Position numbers and translations under genes: made by a program. From the NCBI RefSeq assembly GCF_016902445.1, contig NZ_JACSNX010000008.1, positions 1 to 64,000 of the forward strand: a stretch of 64,000 nucleotides of DNA. Reading direction: 5' to 3'. Below, one piece after another: positions 1-8,412 of this stretch. Source of the DNA: Oscillibacter valericigenes (lineage in GTDB: Bacteria; Bacillota; Clostridia; Oscillospirales; Oscillospiraceae). The notes beneath the pieces are model-generated. The model was not told the DNA's origin. It searched no databases and saw only the letters and a list, made by a program, of their open reading frames with translations. Position 1 is the stretch's first letter, and each line of letters begins with the position of its first letter.

Positions 1-43
1 GACCGACCCGCCGAACATTTTTTCTTTTCCACCGGGCGCGGCG

Positions 44-75
44 CATTTTCTTTTTGATGTTTCAAAAAGAAAATG
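44..75 (-). terminator. AT-rich hairpin downstream of pth
   Basis: Positions 44-57 and 62-75 form a perfect 14-bp stem with a four-base loop. It lies about 65 bases past the pth stop codon. There is no clean T-tract beyond the stem on the minus strand, so it may be a terminator or a dispersed palindromic repeat. The rest of positions 1-140 holds no gene that I can see; a smaller hairpin sits near 92-107. Confidence 0.4.
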
Positions 76-140
76 GGGGGCGCATCTGCCCAGCCATCAG
101 CATGGCTGATTTCCCCGTCCAATGGGACGGCCTCCTCTGT

Positions 141-728
141 TCAGTTGAAATCATTCATGGCCTTCTGACAGCCATGCTCAATGATACACGCCGCCGCCTC
201 GATGGCCCGCTGGAAGCTCTCCACCAGCACCTTCCGCTCCGCCTGGGAGGGCACGCCGATGACCCAGTCGATCATGTCGCCCCCCTCTCCCGGCGCGCCG
301 GTGCCGATCTTGATCCGGGGAAAGTCCTGGGTGCCCAGGTGGGCGATGATGTTCTTGATGCCGTTGTGGCCGCCGGCGGAGCCGGTGGGCCGCACCCGCA
401 GCTTCCCCACCGGCAGGGACACGTCGTCGTAGATCACCAGCACCCGGTCTGCGGGGATCTTGTAGAACTGCACCGCCTCCCGCACCGCCTCGCCGGAGAG
501 GTTCATATACGTCTGGGGCTTCATCACCAGGCATTTGGCTCCGGCGAAGGACAGAATATTATATGCGGACTTGAACTTCACCTTGTTCAGTTTCACGCCC
601 GCCTGCTCCGCCAGCAGGTCCACGGTGAGGAACCCCATGTTGTGGCGGGTGTGCTCGTACTTGGCCCCGGGGTTCCCCAGGCCCACCACCAGCCAGTCCA
701 CGGCGGCGGATCTTGTGCCTAACAGCAT
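141..728 (-). CDS. pth: Peptidyl-tRNA hydrolase
   Basis: Pth cleaves the ester bond of peptidyl-tRNAs that drop off ribosomes and recycles the tRNA. The 195-residue product has the usual family length. The opening block WLVVGLGNPGAKYEHTRHN holds the substrate-binding Asn and the catalytic His of HN. MKPQTYMNLSGEAV, YDDVSLPVGKLRVR and GSAGGHNGIKNI follow in family order. An AAAGGAG ribosome site precedes the ATG at 728. It is the last gene of a glmU-prs-pth minus-strand series, an order common in Firmicutes. I see nothing unusual in the protein. Confidence 0.97.
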   Translation of the reverse strand: MLLGTRSAAVDWLVVGLGNPGAKYEHTRHNMGFLTVDLLAEQAGVKLNKVKFKSAYNILSFAGAKCLVMKPQTYMNLSGEAVREAVQFYKIPADRVLVIYDDVSLPVGKLRVRPTGSAGGHNGIKNIIAHLGTQDFPRIKIGTGAPGEGGDMIDWVIGVPSQAERKVLVESFQRAIEAAACIIEHGCQKAMNDFN

Positions 729-830
729 GAATCAAACTCCTTTTACAACGTCAGCCAAGGCGGGAAAGTATCCTTCCCCGCCTTGACCAGTCTATATATG
801 ACACACAAACGATATGGAAACAGGCCGCCC

Positions 831-1790
831 TCAGCGGAACAGCTTGGAGATGGAGACCTCCTGATAGATGCGCTCGATGGCCTCGGCAAACATGGGGGCC
901 ACGGGCAGGTACTTGATCTTGCTGCTCTTCTTGGGGTCGATGGCCGGGATGGTATCCAGCAGCGCCAACTCGGTGATGACGCTGTCGTTGATCCGATCGA
1001 TGGCGGGGCCGGACAGCACGCCGTGGGAGGCGCAGGCCTGGACGCTCTTGGCGCCGCCCACTTCCACCAGGGCCTTGGCGGCGTTGCACAGAGAGCCGCC
1101 GGTGTCCACCAGGTCGTCGAAGAGGATGCAGTCCTTGCCCCGCACGTCGCCGATGACGTTCATGACCTCGCACTGATTGGCCTTCTGCCGGCGCTTGTCC
1201 ACGATGGCCAGATTCATGTGGAGCTTCTGGGCAAAGGCGCGGGCCCGGGCCACAGAGCCCACGTCGGGAGAGACCACCATCATGTCCTCACAGCCCTCGC
1301 CGTATTTCTTGGCGTAGTAGTCCACGAAGATGGGATTGCCTGCCAGGTTGTCCACGGGGATGTCGAAGAAGCCCTGGATCTGGGAGGCGTGGAGGTCCAT
1401 GGTCAGCACGCGGTCCGCGCCGGCGGCGGTGAGCATGTTGGCCACCAGCTTGGCGGTGATGGGATCGCGGGCCTTGGCCTTGCGGTCCTGCCGGGCATAG
1501 CCGTAATAGGGGATGACGGCGGTGATGCGTCCGGCGGAGGCCCGCTTCAGCGCATCGATCATGATGAGCAGCTCCATGAGGTTGTTATTTACCGGAGAGC
1601 AGGTGGACTGGACCACGAACACGTCGCTGCCCCGGACGGTCTCATACAGGGAGACGAAAATCTCCCCGTCGGAGAAGGTGCCCACCTCCGACTCGCCCAG
1701 TTTGGTCCCCATCAGTTTGCAGATCTCCTCCGCCAGCTTGGGATTCGAGTTACCGGAAAACACCTTGATGTCCTTGCCGTGAGAAATCAT
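831..1790 (-). CDS. prs: Ribose-phosphate pyrophosphokinase
   Basis: This enzyme makes phosphoribosyl pyrophosphate from ribose 5-phosphate and ATP for nucleotide, histidine, tryptophan and NAD synthesis. At 319 residues it has the class I length. It shows the N-terminal KVFSGNSNPKLAEEI block, the catalytic-loop region near MVVSPDVGSVARARAFA, and the PRPP-binding DCILFDDLVDTGGSLCNAA segment. The ATG at 1790 follows an AGAGGG ribosome site. It sits between glmU and pth on the same strand, with about 75-100 bases on either side, and is probably co-transcribed with them. Confidence 0.97.
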   Translation of the reverse strand: MISHGKDIKVFSGNSNPKLAEEICKLMGTKLGESEVGTFSDGEIFVSLYETVRGSDVFVVQSTCSPVNNNLMELLIMIDALKRASAGRITAVIPYYGYARQDRKAKARDPITAKLVANMLTAAGADRVLTMDLHASQIQGFFDIPVDNLAGNPIFVDYYAKKYGEGCEDMMVVSPDVGSVARARAFAQKLHMNLAIVDKRRQKANQCEVMNVIGDVRGKDCILFDDLVDTGGSLCNAAKALVEVGGAKSVQACASHGVLSGPAIDRINDSVITELALLDTIPAIDPKKSSKIKYLPVAPMFAEAIERIYQEVSISKLFR

Positions 1791-1865
1791 TGTCTGAACG
1801 CCCTCTTTCTATCACTATAATTTTTTCTGTCTTTTGTCAGCGGCTATATCGATCAAAGGAAGCGC

Positions 1866-2993
1866 TCAGCGCTCCTGTCCGTACAGCTTTCTCCGCCGCT
1901 TTGCCCAGCCTTCCTTGTTCTCCTGCCGGGCCCGGGCAACGGCCAGCGCGTCCGCCGGCACATCCTTGGTAATGGTGGCGCCCGCCGCGATATAGGACCC
2001 CTCGCCCACCGTCACCGGTGCCACCAGATTGGTGTTGCAGCCGATGAAGGCGCTGTCCCCGATGGTGCAGCGGTACTTCTTCACGCCGTCGTAGTTGGTG
2101 GTGACGGTGCCGCAGCCGAAGTTGACATGGCGGCCCACATCGCTGTCCCCCACATAGGTGAGATGGGAGATCTTGGTGCCGTCGCCGATGGAGGAGTTCT
2201 TCACCTCCACGAAGTCGCCCACCTTGATGTCGTCCCCGATGGTGCAGCCGGGCCGCACATAGGCGAAGGGCCCCACGTGGGTGCGGCTGCCGATGGTGCT
2301 CTCATTCACCTGGGAGGCGTTGATCTCCGTGTCGTCGCCGATGACGCAGTCCCGCACCATGGCGTTGGGGCCGATGGTGCAGCCGCAGCCGACGGCGGTC
2401 TCCCCCCGCAGGATGGTGCCGGGCAGGAGCATGGTCCCCCGGCCGATGGTGACCCGGGGGTCGATATACACCGCACGCGGGTCCAGCACCCGGACGCCCG
2501 CGCGGATGTGCGTTTGGACGATGCGGTCCCGGAGCATGGGCTCCAGTTCGGCGATGGTGTCCAGGCTGAAGACCGGCAGCCAGCCGGAGAGCAGCTCCGC
2601 CGCGGAGACGGCATTGGTCATTTTCTCCCGCCAGACGGCCTGGAGCTCATAGCCGGGGGCGCCGTAGACGAAGCCGGGGCCCGCCTCCTCCATGGGGAGG
2701 GCGGCCCGGACAAACACGGCCACCGGGTCGGGGGTGTTGAGGAAATCCAGCAGCTCGCTGTGCTGCTCGGAGATGGTGACGTCTGCATCCTCCGGGAAGC
2801 AGGCGCGGACCTCCTGGGCAAAGCGGGGGCTGGAGACAGCAAAAAACCGCTGCACACCGTCGGCCAACAGCTTGTCACTCATCCATCTGAGGATCGGGCA
2901 AAATAATACGGCTTCCAGCATCAGCGGTTTGGAGTGCGCCGGGAGGGAGGAGTCCTCTTCCAGAAAAAACACGGCGCGCTGCGGAAAATCCAT
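1866..2993 (-). CDS. glmU: GlmU-like protein with reduced N-terminal domain
   Basis: GlmU normally acetylates glucosamine 1-phosphate (C-terminal domain) and then uridylates it (N-terminal domain). Here the left-handed beta-helix half, from about residue 165 to 375, is well conserved: it keeps hexapeptide repeats, the acetyltransferase His in SHLTYVGD and the GCGTVTTNYDG loop. The N-terminal half is only about 160 residues and lacks the glycine-rich LAAGxGTRM nucleotide loop. What remains (SKPLMLEAVLF, LLADGVQRFFAV) looks like a shrunken nucleotidyltransferase. The total is 375 residues against about 450-460 in the family. The start at 2993 follows AAGGAGGAG. Acetyltransferase activity is likely; uridyltransferase activity is doubtful and may be supplied elsewhere. 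Confidence 0.85.
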   Translation of the reverse strand: MDFPQRAVFFLEEDSSLPAHSKPLMLEAVLFCPILRWMSDKLLADGVQRFFAVSSPRFAQEVRACFPEDADVTISEQHSELLDFLNTPDPVAVFVRAALPMEEAGPGFVYGAPGYELQAVWREKMTNAVSAAELLSGWLPVFSLDTIAELEPMLRDRIVQTHIRAGVRVLDPRAVYIDPRVTIGRGTMLLPGTILRGETAVGCGCTIGPNAMVRDCVIGDDTEINASQVNESTIGSRTHVGPFAYVRPGCTIGDDIKVGDFVEVKNSSIGDGTKISHLTYVGDSDVGRHVNFGCGTVTTNYDGVKKYRCTIGDSAFIGCNTNLVAPVTVGEGSYIAAGATITKDVPADALAVARARQENKEGWAKRRRKLYGQER

Positions 2994-3241
2994 GAAGTTT
3001 CTCCTCCTTGTTCATTCGTATTTTTTATTATAACAAATATCCTGTGAAAATCCAGTATTTCCGGCGAATTTATAAAAGAAATTTCCTCCAGATTTTTCTT
3101 GGAGCCGCCCGGATTTTTGTGAGAGGCAACAGAATCCCGCCGGGAGCTCCGATTTTTTCCCGATTTTCCGGCATGCGGCAGAAAAGCAGGATGTTTTGTC
3201 GTGGTTTTGTCTAAAAATCCGCTTTTCTTCACACATTACAG

Positions 3242-3270
3242 TTGAATTTACCGGAGCGACGAGGTACAAT
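3242..3270 (+). promoter_or_regulatory. Sigma-A-type promoter of trmL
   Basis: TTGAAT (3242-3247) and TACAAT (3265-3270) are separated by 17 bases and lie 43 bases before the trmL start. The rest of the 2994-3312 divergent region is AT-richer. It holds a TATAAT on the minus strand (complement of 3027-3032) that probably serves glmU, though I see no convincing -35 for it. No gene was found there. Confidence 0.65.
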
Positions 3271-3312
3271 GTCTTTTGTGTTTATGGAACGAAGGGAGGG
3301 CGCGGCTGTTTT

Positions 3313-3804
3313 ATGCTCCATATCGTACTGGTAGAGCCGGAAATCCCGCAGAACTGCGGCAATATCGCCCGCACTTGTGCGGCCACCGGCAGTCAGCTGC
3401 ACCTGGTCCGCCCTTTGGGATTCGACATTTCGGAGAAGGCGGTCCGGCGGGCCGGACTGGATTACTGGCACCTGGTGGACGTCTTTGATTACGAAGATCT
3501 GGAGGACCTGTTCCGCCGCCATCCGGAGGCGGCGCAGGAGGCGTGGCTCACTACCACAAAGGCCCCACGGTCCTATCAGGAGGCCCGGTTCACCCCGGAC
3601 AGCTGGCTGTTTTTTGGCAAGGAGACCGCCGGATTGCCGGCGGACTTTCGGGAGCGATTCCGGGACCGGTGCATCCGCTTGCCCATGGTCAATGAGGCCC
3701 GGAGCCTGAATCTCAGCAACACCGTGGCGGTGTGCGTCTACGAGGCCCTGCGGCAGAATGGCTTTCCGGGGCTTCAGGGCACAGGCGAGATGGCGCAGGG
3801 CTGA
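3313..3804 (+). CDS. trmL: tRNA (cytidine/uridine-34-2'-O)-methyltransferase TrmL
   Basis: This SPOUT methyltransferase modifies the wobble ribose of tRNA-Leu species. The 163-residue form begins MLHIVLVEPEIPQNCGNIAR, whose N-terminal Asn/Arg-containing segment is typical. It continues through LVRPLGFDI and the trefoil-knot SAM pocket (FFGKETAGLP, IRLPMVNEARSLNLSN). An upstream in-frame ATG exists, but only the start at 3313 is preceded by AAGGGAGG and begins at the family N-terminus. The final codons lie inside a 71-bp direct repeat copied downstream, so the C-terminal end may have been replaced by a recombination event. Confidence 0.95.
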   Translation: MLHIVLVEPEIPQNCGNIARTCAATGSQLHLVRPLGFDISEKAVRRAGLDYWHLVDVFDYEDLEDLFRRHPEAAQEAWLTTTKAPRSYQEARFTPDSWLFFGKETAGLPADFRERFRDRCIRLPMVNEARSLNLSNTVAVCVYEALRQNGFPGLQGTGEMAQG

Positions 3805-3999
3805 GCCGCGCCGGGTGGCGCGCCCGAGCGCCTTGCGGAGCAAGGCCTCGCCGCAGGCGGGCTCTGCCTGCCGAGGAAGTTCGATCGCCCTTGGGGGCCC
3901 CGCAAAATGACACATTTTGCGGGGAGCGGCCCTGCGGCAGAACGGCTTTCCGGGGCTGCAGGGCACAGGCGAGATGGCGCAGGGCTGAGCCGCGCCGGG
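3745..3999 (+). repeat. trmL 3'-end direct repeat around a hairpin-rich insert
   Basis: Positions 3745-3815, covering the last trmL codons, stop codon and a few following bases, recur at 3929-3999 with only two clear mismatches (offset 184). The roughly 113 bases between them hold several stem-loops, including a GCCTTGC/GCAAGGC pair, a GCAGGC/GCCTGC pair and the palindrome at 3898-3924. It looks like an insertion that rebuilt the gene end and pushed the old end downstream. Confidence 0.8.
3898..3924. repeat. CCCCGCAAAA-type palindromic repeat, copy 1
   Basis: Two perfect 12-base arms (3898-3909 and 3913-3924) surround the loop ACA. A related palindrome with the same CCCC/CAAAA/TTTTG/GGGG plan occurs in opposite orientation at 5589-5615. 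Both are next to a GGGGGCCCC block. This suggests a small dispersed REP-like family rather than a simple terminator, because no T-tract follows. Confidence 0.65.
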
Positions 4000-4087
4000 C
4001 GGACCTGTTCGGCGCTGTCGGGGCGGCTTGAAAGAAAACATCCGCGGCATCTGCCGCGATGGAATGATAGATAGGAGGACATCTCAG

Positions 4088-5281
4088 ATGAATTACCATA
4101 AGAAGACGGTACGGGATGTGGACGTCAAGGGCAAGAAGGTCCTGCTCCGCTGCGACTTCAATGTGCCCCAGGACAAGGAGACTGGCGCCATCACCAGCGA
4201 CAAGCGCATCGTGGCGGCGCTGCCCACCATCCGGTACCTGCTGGAGAACGGGGCGGCGGTCATCGCCTGCTCCCACCTGGGCAAGCCCAAGAACGGCCCC
4301 GATCCCAAGCTGAGCCTGGCCCCCGTGGCGAAGCGCCTGAGCCAGCTGCTGGGCCAGGAGGTGCTCTTCGCCCACGACGTGGTGGGCGAGGACGCCCAGG
4401 CCAAGGCGGCCGCCCTGCAGCCGGGGCAGATCCTGCTGCTGGAGAACACCCGCTTTGAGCCCGGCGAGACCAAGAACGACCCGGAGCTGGCGAAACAGCT
4501 GGCCTCTCTGGCGGAGCTGTACGTGTCCGACGCCTTCGGCGCCGTGCACCGGGCCCACGCCTCCACCGCCGGCGTGGCGGACTATCTCCCCGCCGTCTCC
4601 GGATTCCTGATCCAGAAGGAGCTGGAGTTCCTGGGCGGCGCCATCGCGGATCCCAAGCGGCCTCTGGTGGCCATTCTGGGCGGCAGCAAGGTGTCCAGCA
4701 AGATCGGCGTCATCAACAACCTGCTGAACATCGCCGACACCATCATCATCGGCGGCGGAATGGCCTACACCTTCTCCGCCGCCCAGGGCGGCAAGGTGGG
4801 CGACAGCCTGCTGGAGGCGGACTGGGAGTCCTATGCCAACGAGATGGTGGAGAAGGCCAAGGAGAAGGGCGTGAAGCTGCTGCTGCCGGTGGACACCGTC
4901 TGTGCGGACGCCTTTGCCCCCGATGCCCACAGCCAGGTGGTGAAGGCCGGCCAGATCCCCGACGGCTGGCAGGGCCTGGACATCGGCCCGGAGACCGTGA
5001 AGCTGTATTGCGACGCCGTGGCGGACGCGGGCACCGTCATCTGGAACGGGCCCATGGGCGTCTTTGAGTTCCCCGCCTTCGCCAAGGGCACCGAGGCCGT
5101 GGCCGAGGCCCTTTCCAAGACCAGCGCCATCACCATCATCGGCGGCGGCGACAGCGCGGCGGCCGTGGAGCAGCTGGGCTATGCCGACAAGATGACCCAC
5201 ATCTCCACCGGCGGCGGCGCCAGCCTGGAGTTCCTAGAGGGCAAAGAGCTGCCCGGCGTGGCGTGTCTGCTGGATCAGTAA
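4088..5281 (+). CDS. pgk: Phosphoglycerate kinase
   Basis: Pgk transfers the 1-phosphate of 1,3-bisphosphoglycerate to ADP in lower glycolysis. The 397-residue protein has the N-terminal substrate motif [12 protein letters not shown], the HLGKP arginine/lysine region, [34 protein letters not shown] and the C-terminal [10 protein letters not shown] nucleotide loop with [14 protein letters not shown] chose the ATG at 4088 over an upstream extension because GGAGG lies just before it and it starts at the family N-terminus. It is followed by tpiA and gpmI on the same strand, but a 650-base gap with its own promoter separates it from tpiA. The 3' end is echoed downstream. Confidence 0.97.
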   Translation: MNYHKKTVRDVDVKGKKVLLRCDFNVPQDKETGAITSDKRIVAALPTIRYLLENGAAVIACSHLGKPKNGPDPKLSLAPVAKRLSQLLGQEVLFAHDVVGEDAQAKAAALQPGQILLLENTRFEPGETKNDPELAKQLASLAELYVSDAFGAVHRAHASTAGVADYLPAVSGFLIQKELEFLGGAIADPKRPLVAILGGSKVSSKIGVINNLLNIADTIIIGGGMAYTFSAAQGGKVGDSLLEADWESYANEMVEKAKEKGVKLLLPVDTVCADAFAPDAHSQVVKAGQIPDGWQGLDIGPETVKLYCDAVADAGTVIWNGPMGVFEFPAFAKGTEAVAEALSKTSAITIIGGGDSAAAVEQLGYADKMTHISTGGGASLEFLEGKELPGVACLLDQ

Positions 5282-5408
5282 GACCCCCAGCCGCCGCCTA
5301 TCCACCGTCGCGGCAGGACGATTTCCGGCCCCTGCCGGGGCCGCCATCGTGCCGCTTCCTCGACACAGCCTCGCTTTTTCCGCCGCAGGCGGCGCTTCGG
5401 CTGTGTCC

Positions 5409-5477
5409 AGCGGCGCCTCCCTGGAGTTCCTGGAGGGCAAGGAGCTGCCGGGCGTGGCGTGCCTGCTGGATAAATAA
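5409..5477 (+). pseudogene. Displaced copy of the pgk 3' end
   Basis: These bases repeat pgk 5213-5281 (offset 196) and, read in the pgk frame, still encode [20 protein letters not shown] followed by Lys and a stop. Most differences from pgk are synonymous third-position changes. The insert between (5282-5408) contains an ACACAGCC/GGCTGTGT stem (5363-5370 with 5399-5406) around a CCGCC/GGCGG stem. It cannot be an independent gene. It is best read as the old pgk end displaced by an insertion that rebuilt the terminus. Confidence 0.75.
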
Positions 5478-5588
5478 AGAGGGGACTTCGTCCCCCCTTT
5501 AGATCCCCCACACCGCGTCAAAACAAGCTGCACTCCATTCGCTTCCGCCTGCGGCGAAAGCGAACACCGTTCCGTTTGTTTTTCCTTT

Positions 5589-5615
5589 CCCCACAAAAGC
5601 ACAGCTTTTGCGGGG
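5589..5615. repeat. CCCCGCAAAA-type palindromic repeat, copy 2
   Basis: Arms 5589-5600 and 5604-5615 enclose ACA, with one mismatch. On the minus strand it reads GGGCCCCCGCAAAAGC..., matching the copy near trmL in inverted orientation. The surrounding 5478-5796 stretch has no gene that I can support. It also holds GGGGACTTCGTCCCC-like and GGGGCCGCTGGCTGCGGCCCC-like hairpins. Confidence 0.6.
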
Positions 5616-5796
5616 GCCCCAAAGCGGGCACTGGTGTGCACGCCCCCGGCGTGCGGGTCAAAGTATTTTCGCCACGTACAGAAGGTGAATTGCCCCGCAG
5701 GGGCAAGAGAAGCCGCCCTGGGGCGCGCCGCGGCGAAAATGGATTTGAATGCTGGGGCCGCTGGCTGCGGCCCCAGGAGAACGCGGCTCGTTTGAC

Positions 5797-5825
5797 TTGA
5801 CAAATGGGGCAGAATTCTGTATAAA
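5797..5825 (+). promoter_or_regulatory. Promoter of tpiA
   Basis: A consensus TTGACA (5797-5802), a 17-base spacer and TATAAA (5820-5825) predict transcription starting near 5832, leaving a leader of about 105 bases before tpiA. It shows that tpiA-gpmI can be expressed independently of pgk. Confidence 0.8.
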
Positions 5826-5934
5826 AAGAAGGGCCTTTCGGGGAAAATGTCCTGGAAATGGCCAGATCCTGCGCATCAGATCGCGGAGAACGCGATTGCA
5901 GATAGATCGAAGACATAAAGGAGAAGAGATTGCC

Positions 5935-6708
5935 ATGAATCGCAGATATCGGAAAACGGTCATCGCCGGAAACTGGAAAATGAACATGACCGCCACGGAG
6001 ACCAAGAAGTTCGCCGAAGAGCTGAAGAAGATCATGCCCCGGGCCAAGTGGTGCGACACGCTGATCTGTGTCCCCGCCTGCAACTTGCAGACCGCTGCCA
6101 AGGCCTTCAAGGACCTGCGGATCTCCGTGGGTGCGGAGAATGTGTATTTTGAGGAGAAGGGCGCCTACACCGGCGAGATCTCTGCCGACATGCTGAAGGA
6201 CCTGGGCGTCAAGTACGTCATCGTGGGCCACAGCGAGCGGCGGCAGTACTTCTGCGAGACCGATGCCACCGTCAACAAGAAGGTCCACGCCGTGCTGAAC
6301 GCCGGCATGAACCCCATCATCTGCGTGGGCGAGAGCCTGGAGCAGCGGGAGACCGGTATTACCGACGAGTGGATCGCCCTGCAGGTGAAGAGCGCCCTGT
6401 ACGGTGTGTCCGCCGACAAGCTGCGCCGCTGCATCATCGCCTATGAGCCCATCTGGGCCATCGGCACCGGTAAGACCGCCACTGCCCAGCAGGCCGGCGA
6501 GGTCTGCACCAACATCCGCGCCACCATCCGCTCCCTGTACGGCGCCCGGGTGGCCCGCAGCGTCACCATCCAGTACGGCGGCTCCATGAACCCCAAGAAC
6601 GCAGCGGAGCTACTGGCCCAGCCCGACATCGACGGCGGCCTGATCGGCGGCGCCTCCCTGAAGCCCGAGCAGTTTGTGGAGATCATCAACGCCGCCAACC
6701 AGGAGTGA
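5935..6708 (+). CDS. tpiA: Triose-phosphate isomerase
   Basis: TpiA interconverts dihydroxyacetone phosphate and glyceraldehyde 3-phosphate. The 257-residue protein starts with VIAGNWKMNMTATE (substrate Asn/Lys), carries the electrophile His in VGHSERRQYF, the catalytic Glu in IIAYEPIWAIGTGKTAT (loop 6) and the phosphate-binding IQYGGSMNPKNA and GLIGGASL segments. The ATG at 5935 follows AAGGAGAAGA; longer in-frame extensions run into the promoter and are not coding. gpmI follows 46 bases later. Confidence 0.97.
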   Translation: MNRRYRKTVIAGNWKMNMTATETKKFAEELKKIMPRAKWCDTLICVPACNLQTAAKAFKDLRISVGAENVYFEEKGAYTGEISADMLKDLGVKYVIVGHSERRQYFCETDATVNKKVHAVLNAGMNPIICVGESLEQRETGITDEWIALQVKSALYGVSADKLRRCIIAYEPIWAIGTGKTATAQQAGEVCTNIRATIRSLYGARVARSVTIQYGGSMNPKNAAELLAQPDIDGGLIGGASLKPEQFVEIINAANQE

Positions 6709-6754
6709 GTTCCGGCGGAAGGTTTTGTGAGAAAGCGAGCGAGACGAGATTTCT

Positions 6755-8272
6755 ATGAACAAAACACCAACGACTCTGATCATCATGGACGGCTTCGGCC
6801 TGCGGCAGGAGACGGAGGGCAACGCCATCCAGGCGGCGGCCACGCCCCGGCTGGACCAGTTCTTTCAGGAGTTCGCCCACACCACGCTGCGGGCCTCCGG
6901 CCTGGATGTGGGCCTGCCGGACGGGCAGATGGGCAACAGCGAGGTGGGCCACACCAACATCGGCGCCGGCCGGGTGGTGTTCCAGGATCTGCCCCGCATC
7001 ACCAAAGCCATCGCCGACGGGAGCTTTGACGAAAATCCCGCCTATCTGCATGCCATGGACGCCTGCCTGGAGAAGGGCACGTCCCTGCACCTGATGGGCC
7101 TGCTGTCCGACGGCGGCGTCCACTCCCACATCGAGCACCTGTTCGCCCTGCTGCGCCTTGCCAAAAAGAAGGGCCTGGAGCATGTCTATCTCCACGCCTT
7201 CCTGGACGGGCGGGACGTGTCCCCCACCTCCGGCGCGGACTTCGTGGCACGGACGGTGGAGGCCTGCCGGACCACCGGCGTGGGCAGGATCGCCACGGTC
7301 ATGGGGCGGTACTACGCCATGGACCGGGACAAGCGCTGGGACCGGGTGGAGGCCGCCTATGACGCCATGGTCTACGGCGAGGGCGCCGTGCAGAACCCGG
7401 ACCCGGTGGCCGCGGTGCGGGAGTCCTATGACCGGGGCGTCACCGACGAGTTCGTGGAGCCCGTGGTCTGCGACAGCGAGGGCACCATCTCCGACAACGA
7501 CAGCGTGATCTTCTTCAACTTCCGGCCGGACCGGGCCCGGGAGATCACCCGGACCCTGGTGGATCCGGATTTCGACGGGTTCACCCGCCAGTTCTTCCCG
7601 GTGACCTTCGTGTGCAACACGGAGTACGACGCCTCCATGCCCAACGTGGAGGTGGCCTTCCCCCGGGTGACCGTCCAAAACGGCCTGGGGGAGTACCTCA
7701 GCCAGATGGGCATGACCCAGCTGCGGATCGCCGAGACGGAGAAGTACGCCCATGTGACCTTCTTCTTCAACGGCGGGTCTGAGACCGTGTTCCCCGGGGA
7801 GGACCGGGTGCTGGTCCCCTCCCCCAAGGTGGCCACCTATGACAAGCAGCCGGAGATGAGCGCCGCCGAGGTGACGGACAAGTGCGTGGAGCGCATCGAG
7901 TCCGGGGCCTATGACGTGATCATCCTGAACTTTGCCAACTGCGACATGGTGGGCCACACCGGCGTGTTCGACGCCGCCGTGAAAGCGGTGGAGACGGTGG
8001 ACACCTGCGTGGGCCGGGTGGTGGATGCCACACTGAAGATGGGCGGCATCGCCATGATCACCGCCGACCACGGCAACGCCGAGCAGATGACGGAGCCGGA
8101 CGGCAGCCCCATGACCGCACACACCACCAATCCGGTGCCCTTCATCCTCTGCGGCGCCGGCACGGAGCTGCGGCCTGACGGCCGCCTGGCGGACATCGCG
8201 CCCACCATGCTGGATGTGATGGGCCTGGCCTGCCCGCCGGAGATGGACGGACAGACGCTGATCGTTAAGTGA
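6755..8272 (+). CDS. gpmI: 2,3-bisphosphoglycerate-independent phosphoglycerate mutase
   Basis: This two-manganese enzyme interconverts 3- and 2-phosphoglycerate through a phosphoserine intermediate. At 505 residues it has the expected length. The motifs are LIIMDGFGLRQE (metal Asp), GQMGNSEVGHTNIGAGR (catalytic Ser in NSEVGH), LHLMGLLSDGGVHSH, the HAFLDGRD block, NCDMVGHTG and TADHGNAEQM (metal-binding Asp/His). A good terminator at 8292-8324 ends the tpiA-gpmI unit. Confidence 0.97.
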   Translation: MNKTPTTLIIMDGFGLRQETEGNAIQAAATPRLDQFFQEFAHTTLRASGLDVGLPDGQMGNSEVGHTNIGAGRVVFQDLPRITKAIADGSFDENPAYLHAMDACLEKGTSLHLMGLLSDGGVHSHIEHLFALLRLAKKKGLEHVYLHAFLDGRDVSPTSGADFVARTVEACRTTGVGRIATVMGRYYAMDRDKRWDRVEAAYDAMVYGEGAVQNPDPVAAVRESYDRGVTDEFVEPVVCDSEGTISDNDSVIFFNFRPDRAREITRTLVDPDFDGFTRQFFPVTFVCNTEYDASMPNVEVAFPRVTVQNGLGEYLSQMGMTQLRIAETEKYAHVTFFFNGGSETVFPGEDRVLVPSPKVATYDKQPEMSAAEVTDKCVERIESGAYDVIILNFANCDMVGHTGVFDAAVKAVETVDTCVGRVVDATLKMGGIAMITADHGNAEQMTEPDGSPMTAHTTNPVPFILCGAGTELRPDGRLADIAPTMLDVMGLACPPEMDGQTLIVK

Positions 8273-8291
8273 CCAATTCCTGAGAGATATG

Positions 8292-8324
8292 AAAAAAGAG
8301 ACCGCTGGAAAGCGGTCTCTTTTT
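8292..8324 (+). terminator. Intrinsic terminator after gpmI
   Basis: A ten-base stem AGAGACCGCT (8297-8306) pairs with 8311-8320 around a GGAA tetraloop, with an A-run before and a T-run after the stem. Confidence 0.9.
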
Positions 8325-8347
8325 GCCTTCCGAAAGGCGGTCCCTTT

Positions 8348-8356
8348 TGGTATAAT
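8348..8356 (+). promoter_or_regulatory. Extended -10 promoter of the M23 gene
   Basis: TGGTATAAT is a perfect extended -10 element 57 bases before the next start codon. I see no good -35 at normal spacing, as expected for this promoter class. Confidence 0.55.
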
Positions 8357-8412
8357 CTCTGGAAATCCTGTCCATACTTCCCACAGACCCAAGATCGAGG
8401 GAGGTATGATAC

